Of a stretch of DNA of 64,000 bases, positions 42,727-51,637 are shown piece by piece. Made by a program: the position numbers and the translations under genes. Positions within the stretch are counted from its first letter, which is position 1. Every line of letters begins with the position of its first letter. Source of the DNA: UBA4615 sp046046245 (GTDB lineage: Bacteria > Pseudomonadota > Gammaproteobacteria > Burkholderiales > Burkholderiaceae_E); NCBI GenBank assembly GCA_046046245.1, contig JBJOKE010000069.1, positions 1-64,000 of the forward strand. Direction: 5' to 3'. Under the pieces are notes generated by a model. It saw nothing but the letters and a program-made list of their open reading frames with translations, was not told the origin of the DNA and ran no database searches.

Positions 42727-43790
42727 ACCTGCGCGACACCGCCCTCGGCCAGGCGCTCGAGCGCGCCGGCGGCGTGCCGCCGGCGGTCGTCTGGATCGCG
42801 AGCGACGAGCCCCTGCTGATGCTCGAGGCGGCCGACCGCGTCCGCGCATCCGTCCGCGCCGCGGGCTTCGACGAACGCAGCGTCTTCCACGTCGACCGCA
42901 GCTTCCGTCCGGAGGCGCTGCTGCACGAGGCCGGCGCGCTGTCGCTGTTCGCGAGCCGGCGCCTGCTCGAGCTGCGCTTCACCGGCAAGCCCGCGAAGGA
43001 GCTCGGCGAGGCGCTCGCGCCCATCGTCGAGGGGCTGGCCGACGACACGCGGCTGCTGGTCACCGGCCCGCGGCTCGACAAGGCGACGACGCGGCTGGCG
43101 TGGTTCGAGCGGATCGACCGGGCGGGCTGGGTCGTCGAGATCCCGGTCGTCGAGCGCGACCGGCTGCCGCGCTGGATCGCCGAGCGGCTCGCCGCCGCCG
43201 GACTGAAGGCCGAGCCCGAGACGCTCCAGCTGATCGCAGACCGGGTCGAGGGCAACCTGCTCGCCGCGAAGCAGGAGGTCGCGAAGCTCGCGCTGCTGTG
43301 CCCGCCGGGCCGGCTCGACCCCGACGCGGTCCGCGCCGCGGTGCTGGACGTGGCGCGCTGGGACGTCTTCGACCTGGTGTCGGCGGCGCTCGCCGGCGAC
43401 GCCGCACGCGCGCTGCGCTGCGTGGCGGGGCTGCGCGCCGAGGGCGCGGCGGTGCCGGCCGTCCTCTGGGCGCCGGCCGAGGCGATCCGCGTGCTGCTGC
43501 GGATGGTCGACGCCCGCGCGGCCGGCCGACCGGTCGCGCCGATCCTCGCGCAGGCGCGGATCTGGGGCGATCGCGAGCGGCTCTACCATGCCGCCGCCCG
43601 CCGGCTCGACGCCCTCTCCCTGCGCCGGCTGCTGCGGGCCTGCGCCCGCGCCGATAGAATGACCAAGGGCGTGCTCCACGGCGACGACTGGCAGGCGCTG
43701 GAGGCGATCGTCCTCGGGCTGGCCGGCGCCGCGTCGCTCGGCATCGCGCTCGATCCGGCGCTCGCCGCCGACACCGCCGACGCCGGCTGA
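42723..43790 (+). CDS. holA: DNA polymerase III delta subunit
   Basis: 355-residue clamp-loader subunit that opens the beta sliding clamp. The family pattern is visible as a degenerate AAA+ domain: VWIASDEPLLMLEAADRVR near residue 20, SLFASRRLLELRF near 77, then LVTGPRLDKATTRLAWF near 103 and the helical C-terminal collar ending with ADRMTKGVLHGDDWQALEAI. It starts with GTG overlapping the lptE stop (GTGA). The length is normal for HolA. It lies 27 bases upstream of proA. Confidence 0.95.
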   Translation: MNLRDTALGQALERAGGVPPAVVWIASDEPLLMLEAADRVRASVRAAGFDERSVFHVDRSFRPEALLHEAGALSLFASRRLLELRFTGKPAKELGEALAPIVEGLADDTRLLVTGPRLDKATTRLAWFERIDRAGWVVEIPVVERDRLPRWIAERLAAAGLKAEPETLQLIADRVEGNLLAAKQEVAKLALLCPPGRLDPDAVRAAVLDVARWDVFDLVSAALAGDAARALRCVAGLRAEGAAVPAVLWAPAEAIRVLLRMVDARAAGRPVAPILAQARIWGDRERLYHAAARRLDALSLRRLLRACARADRMTKGVLHGDDWQALEAIVLGLAGAASLGIALDPALAADTADAG

Positions 43791-43817
43791 GCCCGCCCCC
43801 GCACGGAGCCCTCCACG

Positions 43818-45095
43818 ATGAACCCGATCGACATCCCGGTCTACGTCGCAGACGTCGGCCGCCGCGCCCGCGACGCGTCGCGCCTGACCGCGCGCGCCGC
43901 CACCGCCGCGAAGGACGCCGCGCTGCGCGCCGCCGCCGCCGCGATCCGCCGCGAGGCCGCGACGCTCGCGCGCGAGAATGCGAAGGACCTCGAGGCGGCG
44001 CGCGCCGCCGGCCACGACGCGGCCTTCGTCGATCGCCTCGCGCTCACGCCGAAGGTGATCGAGTCGATGGCAACGGGCCTCGAGCAGATCGCCGCGCTGC
44101 CCGATCCGGTGGGCGAGATGAGCGAGCTGCGCTACCGGCCCTCGGGCATCCAGGTCGGCAGGATGCGCGTGCCGCTCGGCGTGATCGGCATCGTCTACGA
44201 GTCGCGGCCGAACGTGACGATCGACGCGGCCGGCCTGTGCGTGAAGTCGGGCAACGCGACGATCCTGCGCGGCGGCTCCGAGGCGATCCACAGCAACCGC
44301 GCGCTCGCGCGGCTGATCCGCGAAGGGCTCGAGGCCGCCGGCCTGCCCGCCGACGCGGTCCAGCTGATCGACACCACCGACCGCGAGGCGGTCGGCGCGC
44401 TGATCCGCAGCCCCGAGTTCGTCGACGTGATCGTGCCGCGCGGCGGCAAGTCGCTGATCGAGCGGATCTCGAAGGAGGCGCGGGTGCCGGTCATCAAGCA
44501 CCTCGACGGCATCTGCCACGTCTACGTCGACGGCGCCGCGGATCTCGCGAAGGCGATCCGCATCGCCGACAACGCGAAGACCCAGCGCTATTCGCCGTGC
44601 AACACGATGGAGACGCTGCTGGTCGCGCGCCCGATCGCGCCCCGGCTCCTGCCCGGGCTCGGCCGGATCTACGTCGACAAGGGCGTCGAGCTGCGCGGCT
44701 GCGACGAGACCCGCGCGATCCTGTCGGCCGCGGGCCTTCCCGCCGTGCCCGCGACCGACGAGGACTGGGCCACCGAGTACCTCGCGCCGATCCTGGCGAT
44801 CCGCGTGGTCGACGGGCTCGACGCGGCGATGGACCACATCGCCCGCTGGGGCTCGGCGCACACCGACGCGATCGTCACCGAGGACCACTCGGCCGCGATG
44901 CGCTTCCTGCGCGAGGTCGACTCGTCGAGCGTGATGGTCAACGCGTCGACGCGCTTCGCCGACGGCTTCGAGTACGGGCTGGGCGCGGAGATCGGCATCT
45001 CGACCGACAAGCTCCACGCCCGCGGCCCGGTGGGTCTGGACGGACTGACCTCGCTGAAGTGGGTGGTCTTCGGGTCCGGTCAGGTCCGGACCTGA
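43818..45095 (+). CDS. proA: Glutamate-5-semialdehyde dehydrogenase (gamma-glutamyl phosphate reductase)
   Basis: 425-residue NADPH-dependent enzyme, second step of proline synthesis. Landmarks are PLGVIGIVYESRPNVT near residue 117, KSGNATILRGGSEAIHSN near 140, VPRGGKSLIERI near 200 and the catalytic cysteine in YSPCNTMETLLV near 259. EYGLGAEIGISTDKLHARGP near 385 is the C-terminal signature. GGAG lies upstream of the ATG at 43818. The last 16 bases overlap the end of the convergent S4-domain gene. proC lies separately at 55.8 kb. Confidence 0.97.
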   Translation: MNPIDIPVYVADVGRRARDASRLTARAATAAKDAALRAAAAAIRREAATLARENAKDLEAARAAGHDAAFVDRLALTPKVIESMATGLEQIAALPDPVGEMSELRYRPSGIQVGRMRVPLGVIGIVYESRPNVTIDAAGLCVKSGNATILRGGSEAIHSNRALARLIREGLEAAGLPADAVQLIDTTDREAVGALIRSPEFVDVIVPRGGKSLIERISKEARVPVIKHLDGICHVYVDGAADLAKAIRIADNAKTQRYSPCNTMETLLVARPIAPRLLPGLGRIYVDKGVELRGCDETRAILSAAGLPAVPATDEDWATEYLAPILAIRVVDGLDAAMDHIARWGSAHTDAIVTEDHSAAMRFLREVDSSSVMVNASTRFADGFEYGLGAEIGISTDKLHARGPVGLDGLTSLKWVVFGSGQVRT

Positions 45096-45322
45096 CCGGC
45101 GCCGCCCGGGTCGGGCAGCAGATCGACCACGGCCTGACCGACGCGCACCCGCTGGCCGGCCCGCAGCGTGCGGGCCCGGCGCGTCTCGATCGCGCCGTCC
45201 ACGCTCACCTCACCCGAGTCCACCAGCCCCTTGGCCGCGCCGCCGCTGGGCGCGAGCCCGGCGGCCTTGAGCAGCGCGTGCAGCGCGATCGACTCGCCGC
45301 GCAGCACGAAGCGGATCGTCAC
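45080..45322 (-). CDS. S4-domain RNA-binding protein, YbcJ-like
   Basis: 80-residue small protein consisting of one S4 RNA-binding domain: IALHALLKAAGLAPSGGAAK (residues 12-31), then GEVSVDGAIETRRARTLRAG. YbcJ-type proteins bind RNA and are linked to ribosomes. The start is GTG overlapping the stop of the DUF1993 gene (GTGA), so the two form an operon. The 3' end overlaps proA by 16 bases. Confidence 0.88.
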   Translation of the reverse strand: MTIRFVLRGESIALHALLKAAGLAPSGGAAKGLVDSGEVSVDGAIETRRARTLRAGQRVRVGQAVVDLLPDPGGAGQVRT

Positions 45323-45834
45323 GACAGCGTCTGCACCGGCCCGAGGTAGTCGCGCTTGCCGACCTCCACGCCGTTGTGCCGCAGGATGTCGTACGCGGTC
45401 ACGACGTGGAAGTAGAAGTTCGGCAGCGACCAGTGCAGCAGGAAGGTCTGCCCGTCGAACGCATAGGTCTGCACGCGGGTCGGCACCTCGACGCGGCGGG
45501 TCTCGGCGCCCTCGAAGGCCTCGCGGGCCACGCCCTTCACGAACGCGCGGGTCGCCTCGATCCGCGCCTTCAGCTGGTCGACCGTCGCCTCGTCGTCGGC
45601 GTGCTTCGGCGCCTCGACGCCGGTCAGCCGCGCCACCCCGTACTTCGCGGCGTCGCAGGCGATCTGCACCTGGCGGGTCAGCGGGAACATGTCGGGATAC
45701 AGCCGCGACTGCAGCAGCACCGACGCGTCGTAGCCCTTGGCGGCCGCGTGCGCCGCGGCCTTGTCGAGCAGGGTCGACAGGTTGCGCAGCACCGTGTCGT
45801 AGACCGGCACCGAGGCGTCGTAGAGGCTCGTCAT
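45319..45834 (-). CDS. DUF1993 family protein
   Basis: 171-residue cytoplasmic protein. It matches DUF1993 along its length: TSLYDASVPVYDTVLRNLST at the start, SRLYPDMFPLTRQVQIACD near residue 64 and LPNFYFHVVTAYDILRHNGV near residue 138. The fold is a four-helix bundle related to DinB. The function is unknown. The ATG at 45834 is in a typical place for the family. It is the first gene of a two-gene unit with the S4-domain protein, divergent from hemJ across 84 bases. Confidence 0.88.
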   Translation of the reverse strand: MTSLYDASVPVYDTVLRNLSTLLDKAAAHAAAKGYDASVLLQSRLYPDMFPLTRQVQIACDAAKYGVARLTGVEAPKHADDEATVDQLKARIEATRAFVKGVAREAFEGAETRRVEVPTRVQTYAFDGQTFLLHWSLPNFYFHVVTAYDILRHNGVEVGKRDYLGPVQTLS

Positions 45835-45918
45835 CGTGGTCGTCTCCTGGGGGGATCGTGAGCCGCGGATGCTAGCACCGCGGGGCGCCGGTCCCGTCCG
45901 AGCCGGTACAATCGGCCG

Positions 45919-46335
45919 ATGCTCTGGGTCAAAGCGTTCCACATCGTCTTCGTCACCAGCTGGTTCGCCGGCCTGTTCTACCTGCCCCGGATCCTGGTGA
46001 ATCTCGCGATGGTCGATGCATCGTCGACCGCCGAGCGGGACCGCCTGCTGCTGATGGCGCGCAAGCTCTACCGGTTCATGGGGCCGCTGATGGTCCTCGC
46101 GCTCGGCCTGGGGATCTGGCTGTGGCTGGGCTGGGGCTTCGGCGGCGGCTGGCTGCACGCGAAGCTCGCGCTCGTCGTGCTGCTGATCGGCTACCACCAC
46201 GCCTGCGGCGCGATGGTCAGGCGCTTCGAGCGCGGCGAGAACGCGCGCTCGCACGTCTGGTACCGCTGGTTCAACGAGGCGCCGGTGCTGCTGCTCGTGG
46301 CGGTGGCGATCCTCGCCGTCGTCAAGCCCTTCTGA
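45919..46335 (+). CDS. hemJ: Protoporphyrinogen oxidase HemJ (CopD-like membrane protein)
   Basis: 138-residue inner-membrane protein with four helices. The HemJ signature is present: KAFHIVFVTSWFAGLFYLPR at residues 5-24, with the conserved histidine at position 8, W-x-H-x-K in GGWLHAKL near residue 77, and GYHHACG near residue 94. HemJ oxidises protoporphyrinogen IX in haem synthesis and is the usual form in bacteria lacking HemG/HemY. It is a single gene followed after about 100 bases by an unrelated gene. Confidence 0.88.
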   Translation: MLWVKAFHIVFVTSWFAGLFYLPRILVNLAMVDASSTAERDRLLLMARKLYRFMGPLMVLALGLGIWLWLGWGFGGGWLHAKLALVVLLIGYHHACGAMVRRFERGENARSHVWYRWFNEAPVLLLVAVAILAVVKPF

Positions 46336-46437
46336 GCCCGCCGGGCGCGGCACGCGCGCCCGACCGCCGTCCCTGGCCGCGCACCGCACCCCGCGTCGCA
46401 CCGTCCGAACGAGACCGCCCCCGAGGAGATCCGCCCG

Positions 46438-47034
46438 ATGAAGACCGTCCGCTACTACTTCACCCCCGTCTCGCCGTGGACCTATCTCGGCCACGCGCGC
46501 TTCGTCGACATGGCGAAGCGGCATGGCGCGACGGTGCTGGTCCGGCCGGTCGATCTCGGCCGCGTGTTCCCGATCTCCGGCGGGCTGCCGCTCGGCAAGC
46601 GCGCGCCGCAGCGCCAGGCCTACCGGCTGCACGAGCTGGCGCGCTGGCGCGACGCGCTCGGTCTGCCGCTGACGATCCATCCGAAGCACTTCCCGGTGCC
46701 GGCCGAGCTCGCCGCGAAGACGATCGTCGCCGCCGACCTCGTCGCGGGCACCGATGCCGCGCTGGGGCTCGCGGGCGCGCTGATGCGAGCCTGCTGGGCC
46801 GAGGAGCGCGACGTGTCCGACGCGGCCACCGTCGCCGCGATCGTCGCGGCGCAGGGCCTGGACGCGACGGCGCTGGCCGCCCGCGCCGACGAGGCGGCCG
46901 CCGCGTTCGACCGCTACACCGACGAGGCGATCGGCCACCAGGTGTTCGGCGCACCCTGGTACCAGGTCGGCGACGAGCCCTTCTGGGGCCAGGACCGGCT
47001 GGAGTTCGTCGAGCGGGCGCTCGCGAAGGGCTGA
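46438..47034 (+). CDS. DsbA-fold 2-hydroxychromene-2-carboxylate isomerase family protein
   Basis: 198-residue thioredoxin-like protein of the HCCA isomerase/GST-kappa group. The active-site region reads YYFTPVSPWTYLGHARF (residues 6-22), where a serine replaces the DsbA cysteine pair, as in the isomerases. The C-terminal FGAPWYQVGDEPFWGQDRLEF is the family cis-proline region and end. It has a GAGGAGA ribosome site. The original family member acts in naphthalene breakdown with glutathione; no aromatic degradation genes are nearby, so the substrate is open. It ends one base before the methyltransferase start. Confidence 0.85.
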   Translation: MKTVRYYFTPVSPWTYLGHARFVDMAKRHGATVLVRPVDLGRVFPISGGLPLGKRAPQRQAYRLHELARWRDALGLPLTIHPKHFPVPAELAAKTIVAADLVAGTDAALGLAGALMRACWAEERDVSDAATVAAIVAAQGLDATALAARADEAAAAFDRYTDEAIGHQVFGAPWYQVGDEPFWGQDRLEFVERALAKG

Positions 47035-47035
47035 G

Positions 47036-48226
47036 GTGTCCGTCCTCGCCTTCTTCGCGCCCTGCCCGCGCGGTCTCGAGGCCGCCTGCGCCGACGAGCT
47101 GCGCGCGCTCGGCGCCGCGGTCGTCGCGACGCCGCCGGGCGGCGTCTCGTTCGAGGGCGACACGGCGATCGGCCTGGCGGCGAACCTGCACTCGCGGATC
47201 GCGAGCCGCGTGCTGCAGCGGGTCGCACAGGCCCCGTACCGCAGCGAGGACGACCTCTACCGGCTCGCGAAGGAGACCGACTGGGAGCGCTGGCACGACC
47301 CGCTCGCGTCGCTGCGCATCGACACCACCGCGATCGGCGCGCCGGTGCGCAGCCTGCAGTTCGCGACCCTGAGGATCAAGGACGGCGTGGTCGACCGTGC
47401 CCGCGAGCGCAGCGGCGGCGAGCGGCCCTCGATCGAGCGGCAGCGGCCGGACCGGCGGATCTTCGCGTTCCTCGACGCGGGCCGGTGCACGCTCTACCTC
47501 GACTGGTCGGGCGAGTCGCTGTTCAAGCGCGGCTGGCGCCGCGACGGCGTCGATGCACCGATGAAGGAGAACCTGGCCGCCGGCCTGCTCGCGCTCTCCG
47601 GCTGGACGCCCGGCACGCCGCTGCTCGACCCGTTCTGCGGCTCGGGGACGATCGTCGTCGAGGCCGCGATGATCGCCGCCGGCGTGCCGCCGGGCGCGAA
47701 CCGCCGCTTCGGCTTCGAGCGGATGCGCGGCTTCGACCGCGGCGCCTGGGACAGGATGCGGCGCGTCGCGCCGCGCACGCCGACCGGGGCCGCATCGATC
47801 TTCGGCTCCGACGTCTCCGAGGCCGCGCTCGCCGCCGCGCGGGCGAACCTCGCACGCTGCGGCGCAGACCCCGGCTGGGTCGCGCTGCGGCAGGTCGACG
47901 TGCTGCACCTCGACGCGGCGCCGGCCGCGGCCGGCCTGCTGCTCGCCAACCCGCCCTACGGCGAGCGGCTCGACGTGAAGGGGCGGCAGTCGCTCGCGCA
48001 GGCCGACCGGTTCTGGCCCGCGTTCGCCACGCTGCTCAAGCAGCGCTTCGCCGGCTGGAGCGCGTGCCTCTTCACGAGCGACCTCGAGCTGCCGCAGCGG
48101 CTGCGGCTCAAGCCCTCGAAGCGCACGCCGCTGTTCAACGGCGCGCTCGAGTGCCGGCTGTTCCGATTCGAGATGGTCGCGGGCTCGGCCCGCGAGCGCC
48201 GACCGACCGCGCTCGGCGACGGATGA
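47036..48226 (+). CDS. rlmL: 23S rRNA (guanine-N2)-methyltransferase, RlmL N-terminal-type (THUMP + methyltransferase)
   Basis: 396-residue class I methyltransferase. The N-terminal part (about residues 1-150) is a THUMP RNA-binding domain. The catalytic part has PLLDPFCGSGTIVVEAAMIA near residue 197 for SAM binding and the N6/N2-methylase motif NPPYGERL near residue 305. In gammaproteobacteria RlmL is fused to RlmK; here the RlmK half is absent, as is usual for betaproteobacteria. It would methylate G2445 of 23S rRNA. GTG start at 47036. The stop is 56 bases before pqqU. Confidence 0.85.
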   Translation: MSVLAFFAPCPRGLEAACADELRALGAAVVATPPGGVSFEGDTAIGLAANLHSRIASRVLQRVAQAPYRSEDDLYRLAKETDWERWHDPLASLRIDTTAIGAPVRSLQFATLRIKDGVVDRARERSGGERPSIERQRPDRRIFAFLDAGRCTLYLDWSGESLFKRGWRRDGVDAPMKENLAAGLLALSGWTPGTPLLDPFCGSGTIVVEAAMIAAGVPPGANRRFGFERMRGFDRGAWDRMRRVAPRTPTGAASIFGSDVSEAALAAARANLARCGADPGWVALRQVDVLHLDAAPAAAGLLLANPPYGERLDVKGRQSLAQADRFWPAFATLLKQRFAGWSACLFTSDLELPQRLRLKPSKRTPLFNGALECRLFRFEMVAGSARERRPTALGDG

Positions 48227-48282
48227 GATGACGACGGCGGACCGGACCGCAGCGTCCGGACGCCCGCAGTAGGAGCGAGACG

Positions 48283-50409
48283 ATGAGGCCGCGCGCCCGC
48301 CCCGCGTCGACCCGCCCCGGCCGCGCGCCGGTCACGCTGCTGCTCGCCGCGGCCTGCGCGGCGATGGTCTCGCCGCCGGCGCGCGGCCAGACGCTCGACG
48401 ACGTCCTCGTCTCGTCGGGACGCGCCGAGCAGCGCAGCTTCGACGCGCCGTCCGCCGTCCAGGCGATCGACGCGACGACGCTCCGCGAGGCCGGCCCGCA
48501 GGTGAACCTGTCGGAGGCATTGGGTCGCGCGCCCGGCATCGTCGTGCTGAACCGGCAGAACCACGCCCAGGACCTGCAGCTGTCGATCCGGGGATTCGGG
48601 GCGCGCGCGACCTTCGGCATCCGCGGCGTGCGGCTGCTGGTCGACGGCATCCCCGCGACGATGCCCGACGGACAGGGCCAGGCGTCGACGGTCGCGCTGC
48701 CGTCGACCGACCGCATCGAGGTGCTGCGCGGGCCGCTCGCCCAGCTCCACGGCAACGCGTCGGGCGGCGTCGTGCAGGCCTGGACCCGCGATCCGCCCGC
48801 CGTGCCCGAGGTCGGCGTGCAGGGCTGGCTCGGCAGCTTCGGCACGCGCCGGGAGGGCCTGCAGGCAGGAGGCCGCAGCGGCGCGGCGGGCCTGGTCGTC
48901 GACCTCTCCGACTTCGCCACCGACGGCTGGCGTGCGCACGGCGCCGCGACGCGCCGGCAGCTCAACGCGAAGCTCGTCACCGAGGTCGGCGACACGCGCA
49001 TCGACCTGGTGGCCAACGCGTTCCGCAGCCCCGAGGCCCTCGACCCGCTCGGCCTGACTCGCGCCCAGTGGGAGGCCGACCCGCGGCAGGCGCCGGCGAT
49101 CGCGTTCGCGCAGAACACGCGAAAGCGCATCGACCAGGACCAGGTCGGCGTGCTGCTGCGCCAGCGGCTCGGCGGCGGCGACGTGCTCGCCGCGCGGCTG
49201 TACACCGGGCGGCGCGGCATCGACCAGTGGCTGGCGACCACCGCGAACGGCGTCGTCCGGCTCGACCGCGACTACGGCGGCATGGGGCTGCAGCACGCGG
49301 GCGAGCGCCGGGTCTCCGGCCTGCTCGGCGGCGACGGGCGGCTCGGCTGGGCCGTGGGCCTGGACTACGACCGGCAGGCCGAGGACCGGCGCGGCTACGA
49401 CAACCTCGCCGGCGTCACCGGCACCGCATTGCGGCGCGACGAGCGCACCACCGTCGCGTCGCGCGGCCTCTACGCACAGGCGAACTGGCTGGCGCTGCCC
49501 GACTGGACGCTGACCGCGGGCCTGCGCGCGACCGAGGTCTCGTTCGCGACGCGCGATCGCCTCACGTCCGATGGCGACGGCAGCGGTGACCGGCGCTTGC
49601 GCGCGACGAACCCGGTGATCGGCCTGACCTGGCATGCCGCCGAGACCCTCAACGTCTACGCGCAGTGGGGCCGAGGCCTCGAGACGCCGACCGCGGCCGA
49701 GCTCGCCTACGCGCCCGGCGGCACGCCGACGACGATCGCGAACCGCTTCAACGCCGGCCTCGAGGCATCGCGCAGCGTGCACCGCGAGATCGGGGTCAAG
49801 TGGCGGCCCGACGAGCGCCAGCGGATCGACCTCGCGGTGTTCTCGATCGACACGCGCGACGAACTGGTGCCGCTGTTCTCCAGCGGCGGGCGCACCACCT
49901 TCCAGAACGCCGGCCAGACCGCTCGAGAGGGCCTCGAGGCCGCGTGGCGCGCGCGCCTGACGCCGCAGGTCTCGGCGCTCGCGTCGCTGACCCTGCTCGA
50001 TGCGAGCTTCGTCGACGCGTTCGCCCGCGCCGATGGCTCGGGCACGGTGCCCGCGGGCAACGCGCTGCCCGGCACGCCGCGACGGCTGGGCTTCGCCGAG
50101 CTCGCATGGCGCGCGTCGGCCGCACCGCGCGAGCCGACCCACGTCGCGCTCGAGCTGGTCCATGCCGCCGGGCTGTACGTCGACGACGCGAACGCCGACC
50201 GGACCGACGGCTACACGCTCGCGAACCTGCGGGCCGCGATCGGCTGGCGCGCCGGGCCGTGGCGCCTCGTGCTGCACGGCCGCGTCGACAACCTCGCCGA
50301 CCGACGCCACGTGGGCTCGGTGATCGTCAACGAGGCCAGCGGTCGGTTCTTCGAGCCGGGTCCGGGGCGGGCATGGCTGGTCGGCGCGTCGGCGTCGCTC
50401 GCGTTCTGA
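48283..50409 (+). CDS. pqqU: TonB-dependent receptor for PQQ, PqqU (YncD) type
   Basis: 708-residue outer-membrane receptor with a signal peptide (residues 1-36). The plug domain includes LSIRGFGARATFGIRGVRLL near residue 102 and DGIPATMPDGQGQ near residue 122, almost the same as E. coli YncD/PqqU, and the C-terminal strand region GSVIVNEASGRFFEPGPGR also matches. The protein ends in an aromatic residue (Phe), as expected for outer-membrane barrels. PqqU takes up pyrroloquinoline quinone as cofactor for periplasmic dehydrogenases. No pqq synthesis gene or TonB system lies nearby. It stands alone between an rRNA methyltransferase and convergent pilU (12 bases). Confidence 0.85.
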   Translation: MRPRARPASTRPGRAPVTLLLAAACAAMVSPPARGQTLDDVLVSSGRAEQRSFDAPSAVQAIDATTLREAGPQVNLSEALGRAPGIVVLNRQNHAQDLQLSIRGFGARATFGIRGVRLLVDGIPATMPDGQGQASTVALPSTDRIEVLRGPLAQLHGNASGGVVQAWTRDPPAVPEVGVQGWLGSFGTRREGLQAGGRSGAAGLVVDLSDFATDGWRAHGAATRRQLNAKLVTEVGDTRIDLVANAFRSPEALDPLGLTRAQWEADPRQAPAIAFAQNTRKRIDQDQVGVLLRQRLGGGDVLAARLYTGRRGIDQWLATTANGVVRLDRDYGGMGLQHAGERRVSGLLGGDGRLGWAVGLDYDRQAEDRRGYDNLAGVTGTALRRDERTTVASRGLYAQANWLALPDWTLTAGLRATEVSFATRDRLTSDGDGSGDRRLRATNPVIGLTWHAAETLNVYAQWGRGLETPTAAELAYAPGGTPTTIANRFNAGLEASRSVHREIGVKWRPDERQRIDLAVFSIDTRDELVPLFSSGGRTTFQNAGQTAREGLEAAWRARLTPQVSALASLTLLDASFVDAFARADGSGTVPAGNALPGTPRRLGFAELAWRASAAPREPTHVALELVHAAGLYVDDANADRTDGYTLANLRAAIGWRAGPWRLVLHGRVDNLADRRHVGSVIVNEASGRFFEPGPGRAWLVGASASLAF

Positions 50410-50421
50410 GCGGGCGCGCCG

Positions 50422-51555
50422 TCAGACGATGTCCAGGTGCTCGGTCCCCGCGTTCAGGTCGCGCGTGCTGCGCTTGCTGTTGAGCTTGATGTTGAGCCGC
50501 AGGTCGTTGACCGAGTCGGCGTTTCGCAGCGCGTCCTCGTAGACGACGAGCCCGCGCTCGTAGAGATCGAACAGCGCCTGGTCGAAGGTCTGCATCCCGA
50601 GCTCGCGCGACTTCTTCATCACGTCCTTGATGCCCGAGACCTCGCCCTTGAAGACGAGGTCGCTGACCAGCGGCGTGTTGAGCAGCACCTCGATCGCCGG
50701 CACCCGGCCCTTGCCCGAGGCGAGCGGCAGCAGCCGCTGCGAGACGATCGCCTTCAGGTTCAGCGACAGGTCCATCAGCAGCTGCTGGCGCCGTTCCTCG
50801 GGGAAGAAGTTGATGATCCGGTCGAGCGCCTGGTTGGCGCTGTTGGAGTGCAGCGTGGCCATGCACAGATGGCCGGTCTCGGCGAAGGCGATCGCATGCT
50901 CCATCGTCTCGCGGTCCCGGATCTCGCCGATCATGATCACGTCGGGCGCCTGCCGCAGCGTGTTCTTCAGCGCGATCTCCCAGCTGTCGGTGTCGACGCC
51001 GACCTCGCGGTGCGTGACGATGCAGTGGCGGTGGGGATGCACGAACTCCACCGGATCCTCGATCGTCACGATGTGGCCCTGGCTGTTCTCGTTGCGGTAG
51101 CCGATCATCGCCGCGAGCGAGGTCGACTTGCCCGAGCCGGTCGCGCCGACCATGATGACCAGACCGCGCTTGGTCATCGCGAGGTCGCGCATGACCAGCG
51201 GCAGGTTCAGGTCCTCGAAGTTCGGGATGTGGCTCTGGATGGTCCGCAGCACGACGCCGACGCGGCCGAGCTGCATGAACACGTTGACGCGGAAGCGGCC
51301 GATGCCGGCCGGGCTGATCGCGAAGTTCAGCTCCTTCTTCGCCTCGAACTCGCCGGCCTGGCGGTCGTTCATCAGCGCGCGGGCGAGTTCCACCGTGTGC
51401 TGCGGCGTCAGCGGCACGTTCGAGACCGGCGTCAGCTTGCCGTCGATCTTGAACGCGGGCGGGAACTCGGCCGTCAGGAACAGGTCCGAGCCCCGCTTCG
51501 AGATCATCAGCTTCAGCAGGTCCTGCAGGAACTTCGAGGCCTGCTCGCGTTCCAT
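50422..51555 (-). CDS. pilU: Type IV pilus retraction ATPase PilU
   Basis: 377-residue hexameric ATPase that helps PilT retract type IV pili. Walker A is GATGSGKST near residue 133; the Asp box, Walker B (DVIMIGEIRDRETMEHAIAF) and His box (HLCMATLHSNSANQALDR) follow. The C-terminal NADSVNDLRLNIKLNSK and GTEHLDIV are PilU-specific. The ATG at 51555 (MEREQASKFLQDLLKL) matches the family start; an upstream ATG at 51615 would add 20 non-conserved residues. It lies 82 bases downstream of pilT on the same strand. Confidence 0.96.
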   Translation of the reverse strand: MEREQASKFLQDLLKLMISKRGSDLFLTAEFPPAFKIDGKLTPVSNVPLTPQHTVELARALMNDRQAGEFEAKKELNFAISPAGIGRFRVNVFMQLGRVGVVLRTIQSHIPNFEDLNLPLVMRDLAMTKRGLVIMVGATGSGKSTSLAAMIGYRNENSQGHIVTIEDPVEFVHPHRHCIVTHREVGVDTDSWEIALKNTLRQAPDVIMIGEIRDRETMEHAIAFAETGHLCMATLHSNSANQALDRIINFFPEERRQQLLMDLSLNLKAIVSQRLLPLASGKGRVPAIEVLLNTPLVSDLVFKGEVSGIKDVMKKSRELGMQTFDQALFDLYERGLVVYEDALRNADSVNDLRLNIKLNSKRSTRDLNAGTEHLDIV

Positions 51556-51637
51556 GCCGAGCGAGCGGGTTCCTCCGGCCGGGTTCGCCGTCGATCTGGG
51601 GTCCGGGGCTGCCATCGTGGGGGGTGTCCTGCCGGGC

